A stretch of DNA of 18,148 nt from an uncultured Lachnospiraceae bacterium. GTDB lineage: Bacteria > Bacillota > Clostridia > Lachnospirales > Lachnospiraceae. Shown here piece by piece: positions 1 to 8,381 of the stretch. A program made the position numbers and the translations under genes. The first letter of the stretch is position 1; every line of letters starts with the position of its first letter. Where the stretch lies: contig CAJTRU010000070.1 in the NCBI GenBank assembly GCA_910579085.1, positions 1-18,148 of the forward strand, written 5' to 3'. Below the pieces are notes generated by a model, which worked only from the letters and a program-made list of their open reading frames with translations, was not told the origin of the DNA and made no database searches.

Positions 1-177
1 GTGTTTGTATCCCGTTTTAAATATAAAAAAGGAACGGCAGTTTCTTTTTTATATTCAGGGATACTATGCACTGCTGCGTGGGCTGACGTAGCGGAAGCGT
101 GCCCTGTAGTGGAATAATTTAGTGGAACACCAGAAACCCTGCGTCCGTCTGCAAACAACAGATAACTGGAAATTATC
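1..177 (+). repeat. Fold-back element copy A (partial, cut by window edge)
   Basis: This is the right-hand part of a dispersed palindromic element. It ends in the terminal repeat GATAACTGGAAATTATC at 161-177 and carries the conserved core at 73-104, which reads GCTGCGTGGG, then CTGACGTAGCGG, then AAGCGTGCCC. Aligned by eye without gaps to the reverse complement of 7974-8150, it differs at only 5 of 177 positions (56, 107, 138, 152, 156). The visible part starts near the axis of the element's central hairpin, so the other arm lies to the left of the window. It sits 148 bp before the start codon of the first kinase gene, with its core in the same sense. I see no credible coding function. Confidence 0.85.
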
Positions 178-197
178 TTATATAATAAATTGTGTTA

Positions 198-226
198 TTG
201 ATTTGTACTGGCAATGGCATTATAAT
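198..226 (+). promoter_or_regulatory. Sigma-A promoter of the first hybrid kinase
   Basis: A -35 box TTGATT (198-203), a 17-bp spacer and a perfect -10 box TATAAT (221-226) lie 20 bp beyond the end of element A. Transcription would start near 233, giving a leader of about 90 nt before the GGAGG ribosome binding site at 311-315. This is a sequence match only. Confidence 0.65.
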
Positions 227-324
227 AGAAATGGATGTTAATTTATCCATATTTAATTTTAGGGTTATGGTGTAATCTTATTTTTAATACATTTTAAGGG
301 ATATTTTGCAGGAGGAAGTTTTCT

Positions 325-3300
325 ATGAAAACAAAAAAGAAACCAGTACAACAAATTATTTATGTCCTGCTTCTTTTGATAGCGGTGGTTGTATTATTCC
401 ATTGGTATACAGCCCAGAATAAAGCACGGATAGAAGAGCAGAATAAAAATTATGCAGCAGACTCTGCACGTATGAAAGTTTCGCAGATAGCTGATGAGTT
501 TAAAAATGCCCAGAATTTAATAAAGGCTAATACATTTTTTCTGGAAAAAAGCCTTTCAGAACCAGTAATTACTTCGGCTATGCTTAGGGAAATGGAAGAA
601 AAGTCCATATTTGATGCTCTTCTTTTTACAGACCTTGAAGGTAATAATTACACTTCTGATGGACGTATTACAGATGCAAGGGAAAGGGACTATTACCTGA
701 ATGGCATAAGGGAACAGAGCGGTACGGCTATAGTATTTAATTCAAGCCTTTATGGCAAGACAATGGTCAGTTTTTATACTCCAATACACTATAATGATGA
801 ACTGATAGGTGTATTCCGTGGTGCGTACCTGGCAGAAAAATATCTCCAGAAGATGCTTGCTACTACATATTTTGGCGAACAGGCAGACGTATTTCTTTGT
901 ATGCCTGATGGGACAGTAATTGCAAATTCCAATAACCAGGTTTATGATAAAGACCTCGTTCTAACACTGGAAGAAACTGGTGTTATTGACCATGATACAG
1001 CACTTAAAACAAGGGAAATATTTGATAAAGGGGGAGAAGGGGCATTTATATGCACTTCTGAATGTAAGACAGATAATATTTGTGTAATTAACCTTCCAGA
1101 TAATGACTTTATCTTTGTACAGACATTTCCTAAAAATGTAACACAAAGAATGATAAAAAGCGAAAACCTGGCAGGAATACAGCTTGAAGCAATTCTTATT
1201 GTATTGTTTGTTATATATATTATAGGCCTTATTATACGTAGCGGGCGTGAAAAGAAACTTCTTGAAAAAGAAAACAGGGAAATGGGTTACATTATAAGTG
1301 GTGTCAATACATTATTTACCCGTTTTGCAATGGTTGATTTTGAAGCAGGCACTTACAATTATCTTGCAGGAACTACCCCTGAAGATGATGGTCTGGAAAT
1401 TAGTGGAAAATACACTGATTTTGTAACACATCTGTGTTCATCACTAACTGAAGATGAAGATAAAAGTGGTTTTGGGCTTCAGATTTCCTCAGATTCTGTA
1501 ACAAATGAACTTGCCAGACAGAATGATGTACGCTATGAGTGCCATGTACTGCATGATGGCATACCAGAGTGGGAACACCTGAATTTCATGTGCCTTGAGA
1601 GAAATAACGGAAAAGCGGTAAAAGCTTTATTTACACGCCAGAACATTACAGATATAAAAGAAAAGGAACTACAGATACAGGCAGAAATATCACGGGCAAG
1701 CCGCAAGGAGAGACAATACAGGATTTCCATTACATCAAATGCTATTTATACATTTGATTTTAACCTTACCAAAGATTTAATTGAAGATGATATAATATTT
1801 GAAAAAGACGGACAGGAAATATCACTTTTAAATAAAGCTGGACTTGAAGCGCCATGTAAAGCTTCTTTATGGTTCAGCAAATGGGAACAGTTTGTCCAAG
1901 ATGAGTCAAGAAAAGATTACTGTTCTGTTGTTAATATAGAGAATTTAAAAGAACGTTTTGAACAGGGTGAAGCGGAAGTAATTGCTGAATACTGGAACCT
2001 TGCCCCTGATAATGAAAAAATCTGTGTCCGCCAGTCATTTATTATGACAAGGGATAATGACACAGAAGATATTATGGTAATGGTTGTAACAAAGGAAATT
2101 ACAGGCGCTGTCAAAAAGCAGAAAGAGCAGACACAGGCATTACAGGATGCCCTTATGCAGGCACAGCACGCTAATAAGGCCAAAACTACTTTCCTTTCTA
2201 ACATGTCCCATGATATCCGTACACCGATGAACGCAATTATAGGCTTTACTACTATTGCTGCCAGCCATATAAATAATAAAGAACAGGTAAAGGAGTGTCT
2301 CCAGAAAGTCCTTTCCTCAAGTAACCATCTGCTCAGCCTTATTAATGATATACTTGATATGAGCAGGATTGAAAGCGGCAAAGTACAAATTAAGGAACAA
2401 GAGTGCAATATTTCTGAACTTATGCACAACCTGGTAAATATAATACAGCCACAAGTCAAGGCAAAACAGCTTGAACTGTTTATAGATACATTTGAAGTTG
2501 CTAATGAAGATGTAATAGCAGATTCTCTTAAACTTAACCAGGTATTTATTAATTTACTAAGCAATGCTGTAAAATATACACCAGCTGGTGGTACTATTAC
2601 ATTCCGCATTATACAAAAGACAACATTCCGTCATGGATATGGTGATTATATATTTATAATCAAGGATAATGGCATAGGAATGTCAAAGGAATTTGTAAAA
2701 CATATTTTTGAACCATTTGAGCGTGAAGCAACTACTACACAAACTGGTATACAAGGAACAGGGCTTGGAATGGCAATAACCAGGAACATAGTTGAGATGA
2801 TGAATGGTACTATAAGCGTAGAAAGTGAACCTGGCAATGGAAGTGCATTTACAGTAGAAATAACCCTTAAACTACAGGATATTGAGAAAAATGAAGAGCA
2901 GTTTAAAGAACTTGAGGGGTTACGCGCACTTGTTGTAGATGATGATTTTAATACATGTGACAGTGTAAGCAAGATGCTTAAGCAAATTGGCATGAAGTCA
3001 GAATGGACGACTTCTGGCAGGGAAGCAGTATACCGTTCTAAGATGGCAATTAATGAGGGCGACCCTTTCCACACTTATATTATTGACTGGCAGATGCCAG
3101 AAACAAGCGGTGTTGAAACAGCAAGAAGAATACGCAGTACAGCAGGTAATGACGCATCAATTATTATACTTACTGCATATGACTGGTCAGACATTGAAGA
3201 AGAAGCAAAATCAGCAGGAGTTACTGCATTTTGTGCAAAACCATTGTTTATGTCAGATTTAAAATCAGCACTGCTTATGGCAAATAACCTGGCTGAAAAA

Positions 3301-3717
3301 GAAGATGTTGCTGCTGCCTGGACTTTAGCTGATTTTAGTGGTAAACGTGTACTGCTTGTAGAAGATATTGAACTTAACAGGGAAATTGCACAAGTAATAT
3401 TGGAAGAAGCTGGTTTTGAAGTTGAATCCGCACCAGATGGCACAGACGCCGTTTCAATGGTAAGCAGTTCAGAAGAAAACTATTATGATGTGGTCTTAAT
3501 GGATGTACAAATGCCTATTATGAACGGATATGAGGCAACCAGGACAATCAGGTCGCTTCCAAGGGAAGACGTAAAGACATTGCCAATTATTGCAATGACA
3601 GCCAATGCACTTGAAGAAGACAAAGAAGCGGCACTTAAGAATGGTATGAATGCACATATTGCAAAACCTATTGACATGGATATATTTATAAGTGTGCTAA
3701 AACAGTTCCTGTCTTAA
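325..3717 (+). CDS. Hybrid sensor histidine kinase, Cache sensor, two receivers
   Basis: This is a 1130-residue membrane sensor kinase. Residues 10-28 form the first membrane helix, and about 35-280 an extracytoplasmic double-Cache-like sensor (DALLFTDLEG and a later SFYTPIHYNDELIGVFRG are Cache/PAS-type strands). A second helix spans about 286-306. Residues about 310-600 look like two PAS-type modules. The kinase core has phospho-acceptor His629 in SNMSHDIRTPMN, Asn747 in the N box, DNGIGM from 781 and GTGLGM from 811. Two receivers follow: one with Asp872-874, phospho-Asp921, Thr950 and Lys972; the other with Glu1013/Asp1014, phospho-Asp1060, Thr1092 and Lys1114. All catalytic residues are present. 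There is no HPt or DNA-binding domain. Cache domains of this kind bind small ligands; the ligand here is unknown. The start is supported by GGAGG 9 bp upstream. The gene converges on the receiver protein and second kinase. Confidence 0.93.
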   Translation: MKTKKKPVQQIIYVLLLLIAVVVLFHWYTAQNKARIEEQNKNYAADSARMKVSQIADEFKNAQNLIKANTFFLEKSLSEPVITSAMLREMEEKSIFDALLFTDLEGNNYTSDGRITDARERDYYLNGIREQSGTAIVFNSSLYGKTMVSFYTPIHYNDELIGVFRGAYLAEKYLQKMLATTYFGEQADVFLCMPDGTVIANSNNQVYDKDLVLTLEETGVIDHDTALKTREIFDKGGEGAFICTSECKTDNICVINLPDNDFIFVQTFPKNVTQRMIKSENLAGIQLEAILIVLFVIYIIGLIIRSGREKKLLEKENREMGYIISGVNTLFTRFAMVDFEAGTYNYLAGTTPEDDGLEISGKYTDFVTHLCSSLTEDEDKSGFGLQISSDSVTNELARQNDVRYECHVLHDGIPEWEHLNFMCLERNNGKAVKALFTRQNITDIKEKELQIQAEISRASRKERQYRISITSNAIYTFDFNLTKDLIEDDIIFEKDGQEISLLNKAGLEAPCKASLWFSKWEQFVQDESRKDYCSVVNIENLKERFEQGEAEVIAEYWNLAPDNEKICVRQSFIMTRDNDTEDIMVMVVTKEITGAVKKQKEQTQALQDALMQAQHANKAKTTFLSNMSHDIRTPMNAIIGFTTIAASHINNKEQVKECLQKVLSSSNHLLSLINDILDMSRIESGKVQIKEQECNISELMHNLVNIIQPQVKAKQLELFIDTFEVANEDVIADSLKLNQVFINLLSNAVKYTPAGGTITFRIIQKTTFRHGYGDYIFIIKDNGIGMSKEFVKHIFEPFEREATTTQTGIQGTGLGMAITRNIVEMMNGTISVESEPGNGSAFTVEITLKLQDIEKNEEQFKELEGLRALVVDDDFNTCDSVSKMLKQIGMKSEWTTSGREAVYRSKMAINEGDPFHTYIIDWQMPETSGVETARRIRSTAGNDASIIILTAYDWSDIEEEAKSAGVTAFCAKPLFMSDLKSALLMANNLAEKEDVAAAWTLADFSGKRVLLVEDIELNREIAQVILEEAGFEVESAPDGTDAVSMVSSSEENYYDVVLMDVQMPIMNGYEATRTIRSLPREDVKTLPIIAMTANALEEDKEAALKNGMNAHIAKPIDMDIFISVLKQFLS

Positions 3718-3752
3718 AAGGTACACAAGATATACAGATATAAAAAAGTATT

Positions 3753-3810
3753 AAAGTGGTTTTATGGTAAAAATATATTTAATAAATATATCTGCCCATA
3801 AAACCACTTT
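3753..3810. terminator. Bidirectional intrinsic terminator between convergent signalling genes
   Basis: A perfect 15-bp stem pairs 3753-3767 (AAAGTGGTTTTATGG) with 3796-3810, with a loop of 28 nt. It is followed by a T run on the plus strand (3808-3813). On the minus strand the same stem is followed within a few bases by another T run (complement of 3742-3747). It therefore suits both the rightward kinase gene, which stops at 3717, and the leftward receiver gene, which stops at 3815. Confidence 0.85.
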
Positions 3811-3814
3811 TTTA

Positions 3815-4597
3815 TTAACTGGAAACAGAATTTAATACTTTGCTTATTTCAGCAAGCAGGCGGTCTTTAACTGCTGGCTTAAGGAAATATCCAGCAGGTT
3901 TAAGTTTTAATACTGCTTCAATATTAGCCCTGTCATTTATAGCAGTAAGAAAAATAACTGGTATATCTTTCATGTCATCGTCTGCACGTATCATTTCCAG
4001 AGTCATTTTTCCATCACATACAGGCATTTCATAGTCCAGCAGGATTAAATCTGGACGCTTTTTTCCAATAGAAGTCATTGCCTGTGCACCAGATATAGCT
4101 ATAGAAACATCATAGTATTCCCCAAGCATAGCTTTCATTGTACGCAATGTAGTACCATTATCATCAACTACTAAAATATGTTTTCTGCTGGAGGTTTTTT
4201 CCTTTTCTGCTGTAGCATCTCTCTCTGCATCCTGCTGGTCCATTTCCAGCTTTCTGCATACTGCATCCATAACCATAGTATTCTCTACTGGGCGGATAAG
4301 GTTTTCAAACTGCCCGTTTTCATAATACTTAAAGAATTTACTGCTTTCCTCTTTTGTACCTATTGTCAGCACAGGGATTTCAGGATATTCTTCACTTAAA
4401 GTAAAAAATATTGATGTATCAACATCATATGTACCAACAAGGCTTATAATAACCAGGTCAGGATGCACAATCTTTAACATGCCTTTTAATATATTTCCAT
4501 TTTCCGAACAAAGCTGTACATGAAAATACTGTGATAAAAATTTATTTGTTTCTTTTAGAATGTTGTTAAGTTTTCCTGCTAATATAATTTTCTTCAT
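3815..4597 (-). CDS. Receiver-only response regulator with degenerate N-terminal receiver
   Basis: This 260-residue soluble protein has two receiver-type domains and no output domain. The C-terminal one (about 138-258) is complete: Asp145/Asp146, phospho-Asp188 in LLLDYEMP, Thr218 in FLTA and Lys240 in FLKP. The N-terminal one (about 1-118) keeps the fold pattern (PDLVII, IPVLTIG, RPVE) but has lost the chemistry. Ala7/Gly8 replace the acidic pair, Ser52 sits where the phospho-Asp belongs, and Arg102 replaces the Lys. A charged linker (about 119-137) joins them. The gene lies 54 bp downstream of the second hybrid kinase on the same strand and is probably its operon partner. It may be a phosphate shuttle, a sink, or a regulator acting by binding a partner. 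The pseudoreceiver call is from motif alignment within the protein. Confidence 0.9.
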   Translation of the reverse strand: MKKIILAGKLNNILKETNKFLSQYFHVQLCSENGNILKGMLKIVHPDLVIISLVGTYDVDTSIFFTLSEEYPEIPVLTIGTKEESSKFFKYYENGQFENLIRPVENTMVMDAVCRKLEMDQQDAERDATAEKEKTSSRKHILVVDDNGTTLRTMKAMLGEYYDVSIAISGAQAMTSIGKKRPDLILLDYEMPVCDGKMTLEMIRADDDMKDIPVIFLTAINDRANIEAVLKLKPAGYFLKPAVKDRLLAEISKVLNSVSS

Positions 4598-4651
4598 TTC
4601 TAAATCCTGTCTTTCTTAATTTTGGACGCCTTTTTATAACGGCTTTTCTAA

Positions 4652-7600
4652 TTAACTGTTGAATTCTTCTATCTGCCTGGTTATTATGCCTGTAATATTG
4701 TCTGTTTCTTCTGGGTCAAGGTTTGTTACTGCTTCTGCAAGTTTTATAATATTGTTGCTAATTTCACCTGGATATGTATAAGATTGCAATTCTGCCATAC
4801 ACTGGTCTGCCTGGCTGGTTTCCATTTCCTGCATACTTATACGCAGCATTTCCAAAAGCGCCTGTATAACAGAATAATCAGTAACTTCCATTCCATCCGC
4901 ATCATCTATGCCAAATACACCTTGCAGCTTCTGTTGGTAGCTGCGCCATTCATCCAGAAATACTGGTGTTACAGACATAATTATATCTGTTTTGCCATCT
5001 CTTGCCGCATATTCAAGTATTTTGGCAGTGCCAGCAAGAGGCAGAATTCCTATAGTTGCCGCAAGGCTCTTCATAGCATGTACCTGTATACGGTACTGGT
5101 CTTGCTGTCCTGGCTCTGTAATCTGTAAGTATGCCTGTTCCAGTTTATCTGCGGCAGGCCCAATCTGGGAATAAAATTCCTTTACTGTATATCCAAGCAG
5201 TTCCATATCTGGCAAATGCAGCCATGCATAGTTCCAGTCAATCCCGTCAACCTGTGGGAGCTCCTCTGGCAAATCTGCTGGAACTCCTGTTTCTGCCTGC
5301 TGCGAAACTGATATGTCTGCAATATTTACAGGAGGTTCACACAGCAGTCCTTCTGGCAGCATTTTTTTAATCATGTTTTCCAGCTTGTCTGGCATAACCG
5401 GTTTAGACAGAAATCCATCAAACCCCTCTGACATATACTTCTCTTCTGCACCAGATATAGCGTTTGCGGTTAATACAACTATTGGTGTATTACTGCAAGG
5501 AAAGTCCTTTAACTCCTTTATATGGTGTAATGTTTCTATTCCGTCCATTTCTGGCATCATATGGTCAAGCAGTACCAGGTCATAATGGTTTTCCTGGACA
5601 AGCTCCAGACATTCCCTGCCGCTTCCAGCTTCTGTTATCTGTATTTGTGTTTCTTTAAGCAGGCTGCGCAATACCTTACGGTTGACAGCGTTGTCATCTG
5701 TAACAAGTATTTTGGCATCTGGAGCATAAAGGCCAGAACTGTAATTATAATTCTCTGCAATCTGGCGCACCCTTGATGTAAAATCACCAACAGGCGTATT
5801 ATCAATAATTTTCTGTTCCAGCCTGAAATAAAACTTTGACCCCTTCCCATATACACTTTCAACTTCAAGCTGGCTTCCCATAAGTGCAAGAAGCTGTATT
5901 GTAATACTTATGCCAAGCCCTGTGCCTTCAATGTTGCGGTTTCTGTTCTCCTCAATACGTTCAAATTCTGCATAAAGCTTTGGCAAATCCTCTTCTTTTA
6001 TTCCAATTCCTGTATCTTCTACTTCAATTTCCAGTATAGCTATACCATCTGATTGGCTGCTTTTTATACGGAACCATACAGTCCCTTCATGTGTATATTT
6101 TACAGCATTGGCAAGCAGGTTAGTTATTACCTGCCTGATACGCACATCATCACCATACAGCCTTGATGGTGTCTGGCTGTCCACTTCTGTTACCAGCTCC
6201 AGGTTTTTGGCATTTGCCCTCTGTGAAGCCATGTTAGCCAGGTCGTGCACCATGCTGCTTAAGTCATATTCTGCTGGTACAATCTCCATTTTGCCAGAAT
6301 CAATTTTAGAAAAATCCAGTATATCATTTACAAGTGATAACAGTGTCTGTCCCGCCATATAAATATCCATTGCATATTCTTTTATATTCTGTTCACGGGT
6401 TTCACGCAAAATCATTTCATCCATTCCAAGCACTGCATTTATTGGCGTACGGATTTCATGGGACATATGCGCCAGGAATTTACCCTTTGCTTCATTGGCG
6501 GCAAGTGCTTCATGTTTTGCTATATCTGCTTCATGTTTTGCCTGTGCAAGCAATGTGTTCTGTTGTTCTGATATCTTGATTTTTTCATTTAAAAGCCATG
6601 CATTTTCCTCTGCTCTTTCCCTGTATTCCATAGAAAGCTGTAAAACATGCAATACAGACATTATTATACAAAATATTGTCATACTGTACTGTCCAGCAGT
6701 ATTTCCATACATGTAATCATTTAAAATATTATGCATAATTACATTTGCAATACCTCCTGACAATAAAATAATAACAGCAAGCGCTGGAAGGATTGTCCGG
6801 AAACGTTTATTTTTATCATGGAACTGTACAAGGCTTATAATAACAACTAGACAGACAACTCCTATTAAAGACACTGATACACTTATCATATTTTCAAGTT
6901 TCTGTATTCCTAAAACTTGTAACATTATCTGGATTGCGGCATTAGCAATTACACACACTAAAAGTGCAGTAAAACGGTGCGGGTATTCCATATGGAAATT
7001 ACGTTCAAAATACATTGCCAAAAACAATGGAAACAGAAGCACTAAATACTCTTGCATTTCATATGCTTCATGTATATTATAAAATATGTTTAATGTATCT
7101 GTACCAATAAAGCAATATGTACTACATACCATCCCTGCCATGCCAAGGAATATTTCACCCCTTGCAGGCTGGCGTGTATACTGGCGTATCATTGCAAGCA
7201 TAAACATAACAATTGATGTAATAACCATTAAAAGGCAGCATCCAATATCAGCAATATTATTTCCAACAACACCTATAACAACTGTATCACGTGTTTCAAT
7301 TTTAATGTCACCAACTGATACTGGCTTGTCCATATTTAATTGTTCCAGGCAAATCCATATTTCACCCTTTTGGGGATTATTAGGAATATCTGCAAAATTT
7401 TCATTATTTGCATGTTTATCATTATCTTCAGGAATGTAGCTATAGATATTTTCCCCATCAATAATAATATCTATAACCGCATTTTTAGAAGCAAAATCAA
7501 GAGTCAGGCCAGCAAAATTCTCTGGAAGCGTATTTTTTAAAATAATAATGCCAGAATTACTTTCCTGGATTTCATATGGAAGCTCCACACTTTCGTATCT

Positions 7601-7837
7601 TCCATTTACTTGTGCATCATTAATAAATTTCTTTATTTTATTGTAATCTTCAAGACCAGCCCCAGACAATTCACTACTGTCTGGCATAAACATTTTCCAA
7701 TCATTGTTATAGTAATATTCCATCTGGTCTGGCAACATGGACATATCTTCTTCATTCTGGTATTTGAATAATGCAATAACCATAAAAACAAGCGTAAAGA
7801 GAATAGATATACCTGCTAACCTGCGTAAATTTTTCAT
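4652..7837 (-). CDS. Hybrid sensor histidine kinase, 7TM-DISM type, with receiver and HPt
   Basis: This 1061-residue protein has a membrane helix at 8-25 and an extracytoplasmic beta-rich domain (about 40-190, with the SVELPYEI...GLTLDF...IDGENIYSY pattern of 7TMR-DISM extracellular domains). Seven helices follow at about 196-217, 226-244, 263-278, 289-310, 318-337, 347-369 and 383-401, then a coiled coil at about 402-450. The kinase core has His460 (HMSHEIRTPIN), Asn577, DTGIGI from 608 and GTGLGI from 638. The receiver has Asp714/715, phospho-Asp758, Thr790 and Lys812. A C-terminal HPt domain carries His920 in HAMKSLAATIG. It thus holds a full His-Asp-His relay in one chain. DISM sensors are generally thought to read carbohydrate-like or other small ligands; none can be named here. 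Copy B of the fold-back element ends 137 bp upstream of the start. The gene is likely cotranscribed with the downstream receiver protein. Confidence 0.93.
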   Translation of the reverse strand: MKNLRRLAGISILFTLVFMVIALFKYQNEEDMSMLPDQMEYYYNNDWKMFMPDSSELSGAGLEDYNKIKKFINDAQVNGRYESVELPYEIQESNSGIIILKNTLPENFAGLTLDFASKNAVIDIIIDGENIYSYIPEDNDKHANNENFADIPNNPQKGEIWICLEQLNMDKPVSVGDIKIETRDTVVIGVVGNNIADIGCCLLMVITSIVMFMLAMIRQYTRQPARGEIFLGMAGMVCSTYCFIGTDTLNIFYNIHEAYEMQEYLVLLFPLFLAMYFERNFHMEYPHRFTALLVCVIANAAIQIMLQVLGIQKLENMISVSVSLIGVVCLVVIISLVQFHDKNKRFRTILPALAVIILLSGGIANVIMHNILNDYMYGNTAGQYSMTIFCIIMSVLHVLQLSMEYRERAEENAWLLNEKIKISEQQNTLLAQAKHEADIAKHEALAANEAKGKFLAHMSHEIRTPINAVLGMDEMILRETREQNIKEYAMDIYMAGQTLLSLVNDILDFSKIDSGKMEIVPAEYDLSSMVHDLANMASQRANAKNLELVTEVDSQTPSRLYGDDVRIRQVITNLLANAVKYTHEGTVWFRIKSSQSDGIAILEIEVEDTGIGIKEEDLPKLYAEFERIEENRNRNIEGTGLGISITIQLLALMGSQLEVESVYGKGSKFYFRLEQKIIDNTPVGDFTSRVRQIAENYNYSSGLYAPDAKILVTDDNAVNRKVLRSLLKETQIQITEAGSGRECLELVQENHYDLVLLDHMMPEMDGIETLHHIKELKDFPCSNTPIVVLTANAISGAEEKYMSEGFDGFLSKPVMPDKLENMIKKMLPEGLLCEPPVNIADISVSQQAETGVPADLPEELPQVDGIDWNYAWLHLPDMELLGYTVKEFYSQIGPAADKLEQAYLQITEPGQQDQYRIQVHAMKSLAATIGILPLAGTAKILEYAARDGKTDIIMSVTPVFLDEWRSYQQKLQGVFGIDDADGMEVTDYSVIQALLEMLRISMQEMETSQADQCMAELQSYTYPGEISNNIIKLAEAVTNLDPEETDNITGIITRQIEEFNS

Positions 7838-7884
7838 ATTAAAATCCCATCCTGATAAATTTTATTTAACCTGTAATATAATCC

Positions 7885-7913
7885 ATATTACCACAAATTC
7901 TTTTATTCCTCAA
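7885..7913 (-). promoter_or_regulatory. Possible promoter of the second hybrid kinase operon
   Basis: Reading leftward, TTGAGG (7908-7913), a 17-bp spacer and TAATAT (7885-7890) lie between element B and the start codon at 7837. Other AT-rich -10-like hexamers are nearby, so the exact promoter is uncertain. Confidence 0.4.
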
Positions 7914-7973
7914 TATTTGTTACAATTTATACACGTCTGTTTCATAAATTCCTTTACAATAAACTGTATACAG

Positions 7974-8263
7974 GATAATTTCCAGTTATCTGTTATTTAC
8001 AGACGGACGCAGAGTTTCTGGTGTTCCACTAAATTATTCCACTCCAGGGCACGCTTCCGCTACGTCAGCCCACGCAGCAGTGCATAGTATCCCTAAATAT
8101 AAAAAAGAAACTGCCGTTCCTTTTTTATATTTAAAACGGGATACAAACACTGGCGGTGCTGAAGTGTCCCTGTCATAGAATAATATTAGATGGAACACCA
8201 GGAATCTGCTGTGCTCTAACAACACAATAAAAAAACACCTTGCCGCCATAACTGGAAATTATG
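7974..8263 (-). repeat. Fold-back element copy B (complete, about 290 bp)
   Basis: The left end GATAATTTCCAGTTATC (7974-7990) and the right end ATAACTGGAAATTAT (8248-8262) are terminal inverted repeats. The arms pair along the element: GTGTTCCACTAAATTATTCCA on the left, less its last base, matches the complement of TAATATTAGATGGAACACC on the right, allowing gaps. The centre is a strong hairpin in which GTATCCC (8087-8093) pairs with GGGATAC (8138-8144), and a perfect 14-bp AT stem pairs 8094-8107 with 8120-8133. The conserved core is at 8047-8078 on the minus strand. No transposase is present. The layout resembles a MITE or fold-back element, or the DNA for a structured RNA. It lies in the 894-bp gap between the infA 3' end and the start of the second kinase. 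Confidence 0.82.
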
Positions 8264-8295
8264 GTGTGTGGATGGTGGTTCAGACTAACGGAAGT

Positions 8296-8318
8296 CCTGC
8301 GGCAAATTTTTCATATTA
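8296..8318 (-). repeat. Short duplicate of the second kinase start region
   Basis: Between elements B and C, the plus strand reads CCTGCGGC then AAATTTTTCATATTA. At the start of the second kinase (7820-7841) it reads CCTGCGT then the same 15 bases. On the minus strand this gives an ATG followed by Met-Lys-Asn-Leu, as in the kinase, but reaching a stop after nine codons. It could be a relic of a duplicated gene start or chance in AT-rich DNA. The rest of 8264-8381 shows nothing I can name. Confidence 0.3.
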
Positions 8319-8381
8319 ATCTCTATAATAACAATAATCTTTTCATTGTATAATAAGTGACTAGCAGAATAATCCCCACCA

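Noticed and set aside
1917..2609. 230-codon frame antisense to the first hybrid kinase
   Set aside because: It lies wholly opposite conserved HisKA/ATPase motifs, with no ribosome binding site and low-complexity Ser/Cys/Ile-rich translation; a shadow of the kinase gene.
8034..8249. 71-codon leftward reading frame across element B, sharing a peptide (LC-AAW-VAEACP type) with a rightward frame at 8440-8625 in element C
   Set aside because: The shared peptide comes from the nucleotide core of the repeat. Differences between copies fall at amino-acid-changing positions rather than third positions, copy D has a frame-shifting extra base, and no good ribosome binding site precedes either frame.
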